Shown here: positions 8,498 to 15,948 of the stretch, one piece after another | How positions within the stretch are numbered: the first letter of the stretch is position 1 | Layout: each line of letters opens with the position of its first letter | Assembly (NCBI GenBank): GCA_030431185.1 | Contig: JAUIJO010000002.1 | Coordinates: 1 to 36,511 of the forward strand | Direction of reading: 5' to 3' | DNA: 36,511 nt | DNA from: Gammaproteobacteria bacterium | Lineage (GTDB): Bacteria; Pseudomonadota; Gammaproteobacteria; Xanthomonadales; Xanthomonadaceae | The notes under the pieces: model-generated | Database searches by the model: none | Told to the model about the DNA's origin: nothing | Seen by the model: the letters and a program-made list of their open reading frames with translations, nothing else | Made by a program: the position numbers and the translations under genes

Positions 8498-11400
8498 ATG
8501 CCTCATGTTCCGGTCCGGGCGCCGAGGGTGCGCCGCGTCGCCATTCCATGCCTGCTGCTGGGCCTCGTGGCCACGCTGGCCACGGTCGCGTGGGCCCAGG
8601 AGGTGCCCGCCGACGCAACGACCTCCAGTACGGCGCCCCCCGATTCCGGTTTCCTGCTGCTGGGAGAACAGCGGCCATTCCAGGCCGAGGTGATCACGGA
8701 GCTGGTCCAGGATCGCGTGGGATTCCTATGGATCGGCACGCGCGAGGGCTTGTTCCAGTACGACGGCCAGCGGTTCCGCAAGTTCCAGCACGATGCGGGC
8801 GACGCCGACTCGATCTCCAGCAACGCCATCCGCGGCATGCTCGAGGACACGCGCGGCCGGCTCTGGGTGAACACGATATCCGGTGGCCTCAACCTGCTCG
8901 ACCGCGCCGGGTGGACCTTCCGCCATTTCAACCATGGTACCCAGCCCGGTGGCCTCAGCCACGACGGCGTGTTCGCATTGGCCGAAGCCGAGGACGGCAG
9001 GCTGTGGGTGGGCACCCAGTCCGGCCTCGACCTGTTGGATCCCGCCACGGGTCTCGCGGAACCCAGGGCGCTGCGCGGCAAGGGGGGCGAGTTCATCATG
9101 ACCCTGTTGCGCGACGCCGAGGGCCGCTTGTGGGTGGGCACGCTCGGCCAGGGACTGTTCCGCGCGACGGACGCGGGCGGATTCGAGGCGGTGCCCCTGG
9201 GCGAAGCAGGGGACACCGGACCCGCCGACATTTTCGGGCTGATGCAGGATGCCGGCGGCGTACTGTGGGTCGGTGCGCGCGACGGCCTCTACCGTGTGGC
9301 GCCCGGCCAGGCGCGCATGGCCGCCGCCGACCTGCTCCCCGTCGAGACTGGCGAGGAACTCGTCAATGTCACCACGCTCGTGCCGGACACGGACGGTGCG
9401 ATCTGGATCGGGACTTTCGGTACCGGGCTTTACCGGCTCGACCCGGCCACGTCCCGGATCGAAGCGGTAGGGCTGGGCCGAGCGGGCGCGGGTGCCCAGC
9501 ACGTGGACCAGGGGGCGATGCTGGTCGACCGCCAGGGCGGGCTGCTGGTCGGTACGTTCGGCGCTGGCCTGTTGCGGCGCCCGGCGCCCGTGCTGGACAT
9601 CCAGTCCTACCGGGCGGGCCAGGGCGAGGCCATGGGCCTCCGCGGTGAAGACGTCTACGCCGTGCTGGCCGATGGCGGGGACATGCGGTTCGGCAGCTTC
9701 GGCGGTGGCGTGCAGCGGTTGGTAGGCGCGACGGGAGAGGTGCAGTGGCTGGACGCCCCGGAAGCGGACGGCCGCCGCCTGGATGGCGTCGTCGCGCTGG
9801 CGCGTTCGCGCGACGGCAGCCTCTGGGTGGGGACCTCCGCGGGCCTGTACCGGCGACGGCCGGACGGTGGAACCACCACCTTCACCGCGCCTCCGGGCTC
9901 GCCGGGCGAGGCCAACCCCGGCTACGTCTACGCAATGCTCGAGGACCACGCCGGGCGCCTCTGGGTGGGCAGCGGCGGTTCCGGCCTCTACCGCTTCCGG
10001 CCCGGCGAGGAGGACTTCCTGATCTACCGGCCGGAGCCGGGGAACCCGCGCGCCCTGTCCGACGACTTCGTTTCGGCACTGATGGAGGACCGCCGCGGCC
10101 GCCTCTGGGTGGGGACGCGTTCGGGTGGGCTGAACCTGTGCACGGTGGCCGGCGACGCGCTGGACTGTGAACAACTGCCGCCGGGGCAGGGCGCCGGTGC
10201 GCCCAGCCACCACCATGTCGCCGACCTGCTGGAAGCACCGGACGGCGCGGTGTGGATCGGCACCGGGGGCGGCGGGCTCAACCGCGTCGACCTCGACGCG
10301 GACGGTCGCATCATCGGCGCCCGGATCTGGACGCGTGCCGACGGCCTGGTCGACGACAACGTGATGGCCCTGGCCCACGCGCCCGATGGCGCCCTCTGGA
10401 TCACCACGCGCGTGGGCTTGTCGCGGCTCGACCCGGACGGCCATTTCGACAACTACACCGTCGCCGATGGCCTGCCCACCTCGGTTTTCAATGCCAAGGC
10501 GGCCGATTGGCTGGACGGACGCCTCTACCTGGGCGGCACCCGCGGCGTGGTGTCCATCGACCCCGCGCGCTGGCAACGCCCCGGCCCGCCGCCGCCCACG
10601 GTGTTCACCTCGATCGAGGGCCTGGAGCGCGCGACGCCGTTGCCGGCACCTCCCTGGCAACTCGAATCGCTTCGGGTGGCATGGCGTCAGCCGTTTTCGC
10701 TGGGCTTCTCGGTGCTGTCCTTCGACGGGGGAGAGGCCGAGTACGAGTACCGCCTCGACGATGGCGAACCGTGGACGCCACTGGGCAACCGCAACCAGTT
10801 GACGCTGCATTCGCTTTCGCCGGGTCGTTACCGGGTCGGCATCCGCGGCAGGCACGCCGGTACCGGATGGACCGCCTCGGCGCCCTTGTCGATCGACATC
10901 GTCCCGCCCTGGTGGCGCAATGCCTGGCTGCAGGCAGCGGCGATCGTGCTTGCCTTCGCCCTGGTGTTGCTGGGGGCCGTCTGGCGGGTACGCGCCCTGC
11001 AGGCCCGCAATGCCGAGCTGCAGGCGCTGGAGCGGCAGAAGGACGTGGCCCTGCAAGCGTCGCGCGACAGCCAGGAACGCCTCGAGTCGGCGTTCGCGCG
11101 CCTGCGCCGACTGACCATGCAGCTGGAGGCGGCGAAGGAAGAGGAGCGCAAGCATATCGCGCGCGAGCTTCATGACGAGTTCGGCCAGGCGCTCACCGCC
11201 GCCAAGATCAACCTCCGCCTCGCGCTTGCGAATTCCGGCGCGGAGGCTGCCGAAGCGCGCATCGACGATACGCTGCACGTCATCGAGCGGCTGATCGTGC
11301 AGGTGCGCGCGCTGTCGCTGGACCTGCGTCCGCCCCTGCTGGACGAGCTGGGCCTGGTCCCGGCGTTGGAAGGCTACCTGGACGCGGTGGCGCAGCGCAG

Positions 11401-11779
11401 CGGAATGGCCATCGAACGCGACATCGACGTCGGCCTGCCGGCCATCGACGCCGAACGGGCCATCGCGGTGTTCCGGGTGGTCCAGGAAGCCCTGACCAAC
11501 GCGCTCCGCCACGCGGAAGCGGCCCACGTCCGGGTCGTGTTGAAGCACGAAGACGGTGCCATCGGCATCGAAGTGGCCGACGACGGGCGCGGGTTCGACG
11601 CCGAGGGGGCGATGGAAGGACGCGCGCACGGCTTCGGCCTGTTCGGCATGGGGGAGCGCATCAAGGATCTCGGCGGGCGCTTCGCACTCAATTCCCGCCC
11701 GGGGCGCGGTACCGTGATCCTTGCGACCGTCCCGCTGGCGAACGCGGCCCGACCCGGCCTGGAGGCAACAAGGACATGA
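8498..11779 (+). CDS. Two-component sensor histidine kinase with double beta-propeller sensor
   Basis: Encodes 1093 residues. A signal peptide (ends ...VAWA-QEV) exports a large periplasmic sensor containing 14 blade motifs of the LWVGT type (two-component regulator propeller repeats, residues ~60-690), enough for two seven-bladed propellers. A Y_Y_Y-type beta-sandwich follows (~residues 705-800, EYEYRLDDGEPWTPLG), then one membrane helix (~809-830), a short coiled coil, a HisKA_3 dimerisation domain with phospho-acceptor H892 in RELHDEFGQALT, and a HATPase_c domain with the N-box around N1001 (EALTNALRHA) and DDGRGFD. There is no receiver domain, so it is not a hybrid kinase. The stop overlaps the regulator start (ATGA), so the pair is coupled. 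Signal unknown; such propeller sensors are often linked to polysaccharide or other extracellular polymers. Confidence 0.95.
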   Translation: MPHVPVRAPRVRRVAIPCLLLGLVATLATVAWAQEVPADATTSSTAPPDSGFLLLGEQRPFQAEVITELVQDRVGFLWIGTREGLFQYDGQRFRKFQHDAGDADSISSNAIRGMLEDTRGRLWVNTISGGLNLLDRAGWTFRHFNHGTQPGGLSHDGVFALAEAEDGRLWVGTQSGLDLLDPATGLAEPRALRGKGGEFIMTLLRDAEGRLWVGTLGQGLFRATDAGGFEAVPLGEAGDTGPADIFGLMQDAGGVLWVGARDGLYRVAPGQARMAAADLLPVETGEELVNVTTLVPDTDGAIWIGTFGTGLYRLDPATSRIEAVGLGRAGAGAQHVDQGAMLVDRQGGLLVGTFGAGLLRRPAPVLDIQSYRAGQGEAMGLRGEDVYAVLADGGDMRFGSFGGGVQRLVGATGEVQWLDAPEADGRRLDGVVALARSRDGSLWVGTSAGLYRRRPDGGTTTFTAPPGSPGEANPGYVYAMLEDHAGRLWVGSGGSGLYRFRPGEEDFLIYRPEPGNPRALSDDFVSALMEDRRGRLWVGTRSGGLNLCTVAGDALDCEQLPPGQGAGAPSHHHVADLLEAPDGAVWIGTGGGGLNRVDLDADGRIIGARIWTRADGLVDDNVMALAHAPDGALWITTRVGLSRLDPDGHFDNYTVADGLPTSVFNAKAADWLDGRLYLGGTRGVVSIDPARWQRPGPPPPTVFTSIEGLERATPLPAPPWQLESLRVAWRQPFSLGFSVLSFDGGEAEYEYRLDDGEPWTPLGNRNQLTLHSLSPGRYRVGIRGRHAGTGWTASAPLSIDIVPPWWRNAWLQAAAIVLAFALVLLGAVWRVRALQARNAELQALERQKDVALQASRDSQERLESAFARLRRLTMQLEAAKEEERKHIARELHDEFGQALTAAKINLRLALANSGAEAAEARIDDTLHVIERLIVQVRALSLDLRPPLLDELGLVPALEGYLDAVAQRSGMAIERDIDVGLPAIDAERAIAVFRVVQEALTNALRHAEAAHVRVVLKHEDGAIGIEVADDGRGFDAEGAMEGRAHGFGLFGMGERIKDLGGRFALNSRPGRGTVILATVPLANAARPGLEATRT

Positions 11780-12435
11780 ACATGCGCATCGTGATGGCCG
11801 ACGACCACCAGCTGGTGCGGGCGGGCCTCAGGTCCCTGCTCGAATCCTTCGGCGATGTCAGCGTCCTGGCCGAGTGCGGGGACGGCCACGAAGCCCTTGC
11901 GTTGACCGATCGCCACCAGCCCGACGTACTGCTGCTCGACATCAGCTTGCCGGGCCTCAACGGCCTGGAGGTCGCCGCGCGCGTGCCCAAGGCCAGTCCC
12001 CATACACGCGTGCTGGTGCTGTCCATGCACGCGGGCGCCGAGTACGTGGCCCAGGCCCTGCGCGCGGGCGTGGCCGGTTACCTGATCAAGGATTCGGCGG
12101 TCGACGAGTTGCGCGTCGCGCTCGATTCGATCCGGGCCGGCCGCCCCTACCTGAGCCCGGCGATCTCGCAGACCGTCCTGCATGGCTTCCTGCGCACGGG
12201 CGAAGGTCCTCCCGAGGCCGCGCAACTCGAGGTGCTGACGCCGCGCCAGCGCGAGATCCTGCAACTGGTGGCCGAAGGCCATGGCACGCGCGACATCGCC
12301 ACCCGGCTGGGGCTGAGCGTCAAGACGGTGGAAAGTCACCGGAGCCAGATCATGGACCGGCTGGACATCCATGACGTGCCGGGCCTCGTGCGCTTCGCGA
12401 TCCGCGTCGGCCTGGTCTCCGTCGATTCGCGTTGA
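11776..12435 (+). CDS. NarL/FixJ-type response regulator
   Basis: Encodes 219 residues: a receiver domain (1-~120) with acidic pair D9/D10, phospho-acceptor D55 in VLLLDISLPGLNG, S83 and K105 (GYLIKDS), followed by a LuxR/GerE helix-turn-helix (LTPRQREILQLVAEG, residues 154-168, recognition region LSVKTVESHRSQIMDRL at 180-196). It is coupled to the upstream kinase gene by a 4-nt overlap, so it is the cognate partner. The neighbourhood carries two identical twin-palindrome promoters, at 12492 and 15875. I infer these are its targets, because NarL-family proteins bind short inverted repeats near -44. Not proven. Confidence 0.95.
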   Translation: MNMRIVMADDHQLVRAGLRSLLESFGDVSVLAECGDGHEALALTDRHQPDVLLLDISLPGLNGLEVAARVPKASPHTRVLVLSMHAGAEYVAQALRAGVAGYLIKDSAVDELRVALDSIRAGRPYLSPAISQTVLHGFLRTGEGPPEAAQLEVLTPRQREILQLVAEGHGTRDIATRLGLSVKTVESHRSQIMDRLDIHDVPGLVRFAIRVGLVSVDSR

Positions 12436-12449
12436 TCCCCTGGCGGGGA

Positions 12450-12463
12450 GTGACCGCCGTCAC
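12450..12463 (+). repeat. Short inverted repeat GTGAC-N4-GTCAC after the regulator gene
   Basis: A perfect 5-bp inverted repeat with a CGCC centre sits 14 nt after the regulator stop, next to another 5-bp one (TCCCC-TGGC-GGGGA, 12436-12449). They may be a weak terminator for the kinase-regulator operon or an additional operator, being about 109 bp upstream of the predicted downstream start. Without a T-tract neither reading is secure. Confidence 0.25.
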
Positions 12464-12491
12464 CGAAGGAGGGTGGACTCGCGCATGTGGG

Positions 12492-12529
12492 TAGGGGAAT
12501 GCCCTAGCCGGGCCTCGGGCGTCTCCCGA
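12492..12529 (+). promoter_or_regulatory. Twin palindromic operator upstream of the secreted-protein operon
   Basis: Site 1 is TAGGGGAATGCCCTA (12492-12506, centre 12499) and site 2 is TCGGGCGTCTCCCGA (12515-12529, centre 12522). Each has 5-bp arms around a 5-bp core. The centres are 23 bp apart with 8 bp between sites. Exactly the same layout occurs at 15875-15912. The positions correspond to about -67 and -44 relative to the predicted start, where NarL/LuxR-type activators bind. The neighbouring response regulator is the likely ligand (inference). Confidence 0.6.
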
Positions 12530-12553
12530 TTCTGCATGCGCGTCGCCCGGGGA

Positions 12554-12559
12554 TAGGGT
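12554..12559 (+). promoter_or_regulatory. -10-like element of the secreted-protein operon promoter
   Basis: TAGGGT starts 32 bp after the centre of operator site 2, the same distance as in the twin promoter at 15937. The hexamer 17 bp upstream (TCTGCA) is a poor -35, consistent with activator dependence. Predicted start near 12566, giving a ~52-nt leader before the ATG at 12618. Confidence 0.45.
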
Positions 12560-12617
12560 GGAACCGTCGTTACAGGGGGCGGCATCCACCACCATCCATC
12601 TCCGGGGGAGAACCCAA

Positions 12618-13253
12618 ATGAGATCCTTGTTCGTCCTGCGTCGAGCGGCCGTCATGGCCATGTTCGCGCTGTCCCTTGGCCTGTTGGCCACCACCGCGCA
12701 GGCCACCAAGCTGCGCAAGCAAAACCTCACCGAACTCATCGCTGGCTCGGAGAGCATCGTGTCCGGGACGGTCAAGTCCGTCAGCGATGGCATCGACGCG
12801 AAAGGCGTGCCCTACACCGAGGTCACCCTCTCGATCGGGCGCTCGCCCAAGGGCGCGATCGAGGCCGGAAAGGAGTACACGTTCCGCCAGTTCGGGCTGC
12901 TCGAACCGCGCACCTTTCCCAATGGCCACCAGTTGCTGGCGCGCGCCCCGGAGGGCTTCCCCACCTGGCACGAAGGCGAGTACGTGGTCGCCTTCCTCAA
13001 CCGTCCCGCGTCGCGCACGGGCCTGCAGACCACGGTCGGCCTCGCCCAGGGCAAGCTCGTCCAGGTCAATGACCGCCTCGCGAACGACTTCGGCAACGAC
13101 GGCCTGTTCGACGGCGTGCAGGTCAGCGCCGGCCTCCTGTCGGCCGACGAGAACGCGCTGATCAATGGCAGCCCCGTGGATACCGCGGTGTTCCTCGGCC
13201 TGATCGACCGTATCGTCGAGCAGCAGTGGATCGAAAAGGGGGAGATGAAGTGA
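12618..13253 (+). CDS. Secreted protein of unknown function, coupled to the metalloprotease gene
   Basis: Encodes 211 residues from an ATG at 12618 preceded by GGGGGAGA. The first ~29 residues are a signal peptide ending TTAQA-TKL. The mature part (KLRKQNLTELIAGSESIV; GTVKSVSDGIDAKGVPYTEV; then a beta-rich middle with FPTWHEGEYVVAFLNRP) looks like a single beta-rich domain that I cannot assign to a named family. An in-frame ATG at 12558 lies upstream of the predicted transcription start and overlaps the -10 element, so it is not used here. The stop TGA shares a base with the ATG of the metalloprotease, so the two are made together. An inhibitor, chaperone or co-secreted partner of the protease is possible but unproven. 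Confidence 0.8.
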   Translation: MRSLFVLRRAAVMAMFALSLGLLATTAQATKLRKQNLTELIAGSESIVSGTVKSVSDGIDAKGVPYTEVTLSIGRSPKGAIEAGKEYTFRQFGLLEPRTFPNGHQLLARAPEGFPTWHEGEYVVAFLNRPASRTGLQTTVGLAQGKLVQVNDRLANDFGNDGLFDGVQVSAGLLSADENALINGSPVDTAVFLGLIDRIVEQQWIEKGEMK

Positions 13254-15712
13254 TGACGACCGCACGCACGCGCAGCACGCGCCTCTTCCTCACCCTGGGC
13301 CTCATCCTTTCCGCCGGCGCGACGCAGGCCGCTGGACCGCTCTATCTGTCCTCCGATTCCGGCGAGCTGAAGCCGCTGGCCTGGGACATGAGCGACGGCC
13401 CGATCCCGGTATACACCGACGGCGGTGAGGCCTTCACCTTCGATTTCGACGGCGTCACGCCCTTTATCACCATCGAGCGCGCGAACGAGATCACCGCCTT
13501 CGCGTTCGAGCAGTGGAGCCAGGTGCCGACCTCGACGTTCGAGGCCGCGATCGCCGGCACCATCGAGTCGCAGATCGGCATCGCCGACATCACCGGCGCC
13601 AACGCCGACGCGGTCTACAGCGTCGAGAACGGCCGCGGCTTCTGGGTGCTCTACGACACCGACGGGAGCATCCTGCAGGACTACTTCGGCGTCAGCCGCG
13701 ACTCGGTCCTCGGCATCGCCTTCCCCGAGTGGTCGGACGGCAATGGCCACATCACCGAGGCGACCGCGGTCATGAACGGCTGGGGCGTGCACGTCGACGA
13801 CCCGCAGGGCAACGCCTTCGCAGGTGTGTTCAGCCACGAGTTCGGGCACGCGATCAACCTGTCCCACTCGCAGGTCAACGGCCCGATGGCCTACCAGAGC
13901 TACACGTACGCGCCCAAGTATCCAGGCGTGAAGGGCTGCGTCGCTCCATACCACCGCTACGACTACCCGGCGTCGATCGCGGAAGCCAATCCGATCGACG
14001 TGACCAGTCTGGAGACGATGTTCCCCTTCATCGATTCCCGCGCCGGCGGCGGCGTGGCGCAGTCGACCGTCGACATGCCCGACGACATCGCCGGCATCTC
14101 CAACCTGTATCCCAGCGCGACCTATGCCAGCACCACCGGCTCGATCTCGGGCGTCCTCCGGCTCAAGGATGGCATGACCGAGTACAGCGGCATCAACGTG
14201 ATCGCCCGCAACGTCGACGATCCGCTCTTCGACGCGGTGTCCGCGATGACCGGCGACCAGACCCAGGGCGAACTGGGGCCCGATGGTCGCTTCACGATCC
14301 ACAACCTGACGCCGGGCCAGCGTTACGTCGTGTACATCGAGCCGATCAGCTCGGGCGGCTATCCGACCACGCCCCAGGCGCTGGTCTCGGAGGGCGAGTA
14401 CTGGAATGTGTCCGAGGGCAGCGACCCGGCGACGGACGCGGGCTGCGACGCCACCCCGATTCTGGCCGAGGCCGGTGTCACCACGAATGCCGACATCACC
14501 TTCAACGGGTACGCCAAGGGCGTGCAGTTCACGCCGATCGTCCAGGCGCACCTGCTCGAGGTCTCCAAGAGCGGCAAGCGCGCGTCGGGCATGGTCGGTG
14601 ACGTCGGTTTCGTCTGGGACCGCACCAAGGGCTTCCAGTTGCTGCCCGAGGGCGTGGGGGCCAGCAACGGCGCGCTCGACCGCAATGGTGGGCAGATGCT
14701 CGGGAGCGCGGACGTCAATGGCAACGGCATCAACGAGCCGGTGATCGTGTCGCTGGCGTCGGGCCGTTTGCAGCCCTTGGGCGACCTTAACGGCAACACC
14801 TGCGGTGGTAGCAATTCGGGTGGCGTCAACGCCGCGACGGGCTGGTCGCTGGACGATGCGGCCCGCACCATGGTCGGTACCGGTTATGTCGACCGGAATG
14901 GCAACGGCAGCTGCAACCAGTCCTACCAGAACGAGATCGTCCCGGTGGTCTGGGATGCCAAGGGCGGCATGCGCGAGCTGCATACCTGGTTCGATTCCCT
15001 GCCGCAGTGGACGCGCGCGACCGGCATCTCCGGCAACGGCCGCGTCGTCGTCGGCAGCGCCGGCGCGCAGGACGCACTCGCCTGGATCGACGAGGGGCAG
15101 ATGATCAACCTCGGCGACATCACCGGGGCCCGCGACCTCTATGCGGTGAACTACGACGGTACCCGCGTGCCGATGTCCACTGAGCAGGGCGTGCTGCTCT
15201 GGAACGCCATGAAGGGCACGGGTGCGGAGGCCTTCACCAACATCGGCGGCCTGCGCTATTGCCGCGATGTGCCCATGGTCCAGTTGGGTCGCGACCTCTG
15301 TGCACTGTATGGCGAGGACGTCGTCAACGAGGCGCTGGGCGCGCCCATCCTGTCGATCTCCAGTACCACAGACAAGGGCGACATCGTCCTGGGTCGCGCC
15401 GGCTCGCTGTTCACGGGCTTCGTCGGCGCGATCTGGATCGAGCACGTGGGTTGGATGACCATGGTCGACTTCCTGCACAAGCAGGGCGTCGTCGAGGCCA
15501 CCGACATCCCGTATGACAACCCGATCGGCATCAGCGCATCGGGCAGCGAGATCGTGGGTGGCCTGGCCGGTGCGACGATGTCCTGGCTGATCGAGGCCGA
15601 CCAGGTCTATGTCTGCCAGGACGGCCAGTCGGTCCTGACCGGTTTCCCCAACGGACTTCAGGCCAAGGTCCAGGCGGGTGCAAGGTTCGGTCGCTGCGAG
15701 TTCCTCGACTGA
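13253..15712 (+). CDS. Secreted zinc metalloprotease (metzincin/matrixin-like) with HAF-like repeat domain
   Basis: Encodes 819 residues. The signal peptide ends ...GATQA-AGP. The protease part (~25-290) has the zinc signature H195-E196-x2-H199-x5-H205 (HEFGHAINLSH); the usual metzincin glycine at position 8 is asparagine. A beta-sandwich resembling carboxypeptidase-regulatory/CNA-B domains follows (~290-385; FTIHNLTPGQRYVVYIEP). The remaining ~380 residues contain HAF-type repeats (GFVWDRTKGFQLLPEGVG; ATGISGNGRVVVGSAG; PIGISASGSEIVGG) likely to form a propeller, and Asp/Asn-rich loops (DVNGNGINE, DRNGNGS) that could bind calcium. It is preceded by a 1-nt overlap with the 211-aa gene and followed after 26 nt by a strong hairpin terminator. 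Substrate unknown. Confidence 0.85.
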   Translation: MTTARTRSTRLFLTLGLILSAGATQAAGPLYLSSDSGELKPLAWDMSDGPIPVYTDGGEAFTFDFDGVTPFITIERANEITAFAFEQWSQVPTSTFEAAIAGTIESQIGIADITGANADAVYSVENGRGFWVLYDTDGSILQDYFGVSRDSVLGIAFPEWSDGNGHITEATAVMNGWGVHVDDPQGNAFAGVFSHEFGHAINLSHSQVNGPMAYQSYTYAPKYPGVKGCVAPYHRYDYPASIAEANPIDVTSLETMFPFIDSRAGGGVAQSTVDMPDDIAGISNLYPSATYASTTGSISGVLRLKDGMTEYSGINVIARNVDDPLFDAVSAMTGDQTQGELGPDGRFTIHNLTPGQRYVVYIEPISSGGYPTTPQALVSEGEYWNVSEGSDPATDAGCDATPILAEAGVTTNADITFNGYAKGVQFTPIVQAHLLEVSKSGKRASGMVGDVGFVWDRTKGFQLLPEGVGASNGALDRNGGQMLGSADVNGNGINEPVIVSLASGRLQPLGDLNGNTCGGSNSGGVNAATGWSLDDAARTMVGTGYVDRNGNGSCNQSYQNEIVPVVWDAKGGMRELHTWFDSLPQWTRATGISGNGRVVVGSAGAQDALAWIDEGQMINLGDITGARDLYAVNYDGTRVPMSTEQGVLLWNAMKGTGAEAFTNIGGLRYCRDVPMVQLGRDLCALYGEDVVNEALGAPILSISSTTDKGDIVLGRAGSLFTGFVGAIWIEHVGWMTMVDFLHKQGVVEATDIPYDNPIGISASGSEIVGGLAGATMSWLIEADQVYVCQDGQSVLTGFPNGLQAKVQAGARFGRCEFLD

Positions 15713-15738
15713 ACCCACTGCCAGTGCGCGTGACGTTG

Positions 15739-15766
15739 GAGGGGCGGGTCTTCGGACCTGCCCCTC
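15739..15766 (+). terminator. Strong hairpin terminating the metalloprotease message
   Basis: A 12-bp stem (GAGGGGCGGGTC paired with GACCTGCCCCTC, one G-U) closed by a UUCG tetraloop, starting 26 nt after the protease stop. There is no T-run behind it, only TGCCCATT, so it may end transcription inefficiently or protect a processed 3' end. The 108 bases between it and the operator at 15875 show nothing else I can name. Confidence 0.65.
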
Positions 15767-15874
15767 TGCCCATTCCGGATGGATGCTGTCCGCCCGGGAC
15801 CGACGCGGGCATTGGGGCAGCGGCGTGCCAGCCAGGCCTTGGGGGTGGCGGTCGACCCTGAACCCCCGGTGTCA

Positions 15875-15912
15875 TAGGGGAATCCCCTAGAGGCGTATCG
15901 GGGAATCCCTGA
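15875..15912 (+). promoter_or_regulatory. Twin palindromic operator upstream of the candidate sRNA
   Basis: Site 1 is TAGGGGAATCCCCTA (15875-15889), a perfect 7-bp inverted repeat around a single A. Site 2 is TCGGGGAATCCCTGA (15898-15912). The centres (15882, 15905) are 23 bp apart with 8 bp between sites, exactly as in the operator pair at 12492-12529. It lies in a gap with no gene downstream on this strand except the structured segment at 15949-16075. Confidence 0.65.
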
Positions 15913-15936
15913 TGCCGTACGCCGGCCGCAGGCGCG

Positions 15937-15942
15937 TATCGT
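15937..15942 (+). promoter_or_regulatory. -10-like element of the candidate sRNA promoter
   Basis: TATCGT begins 32 bp after the centre of operator site 2, matching the distance at the 12554 promoter. The -35 position (GCCGTA at 17 bp) is poor. The predicted start is near 15949, four bases before the closing stem of the RNA begins. Confidence 0.5.
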
Positions 15943-15948
15943 GCAACA

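Noticed and set aside
6927-8678. 583-codon minus-strand ORF opposite rimO
   Set aside because: rimO on the plus strand has all its catalytic motifs; this is the antisense shadow.
8726-11629. 967-codon minus-strand ORF opposite the histidine kinase
   Set aside because: It is antisense to a clearly recognisable kinase with intact domains. Long mirror ORFs are expected from third-position GC bias.
12558-12617. In-frame upstream ATG that would extend the 211-aa secreted protein by 20 residues
   Set aside because: It overlaps the -10 element, lies before the predicted transcription start, has no ribosome-binding site and would bury the signal peptide.
12812-15718. 968-codon minus-strand ORF opposite the metalloprotease
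   Set aside because: The plus strand has a signal peptide, a zinc motif and repeat domains; the antisense product shows only Arg/Val/Ala/Asp-rich GC-bias composition.
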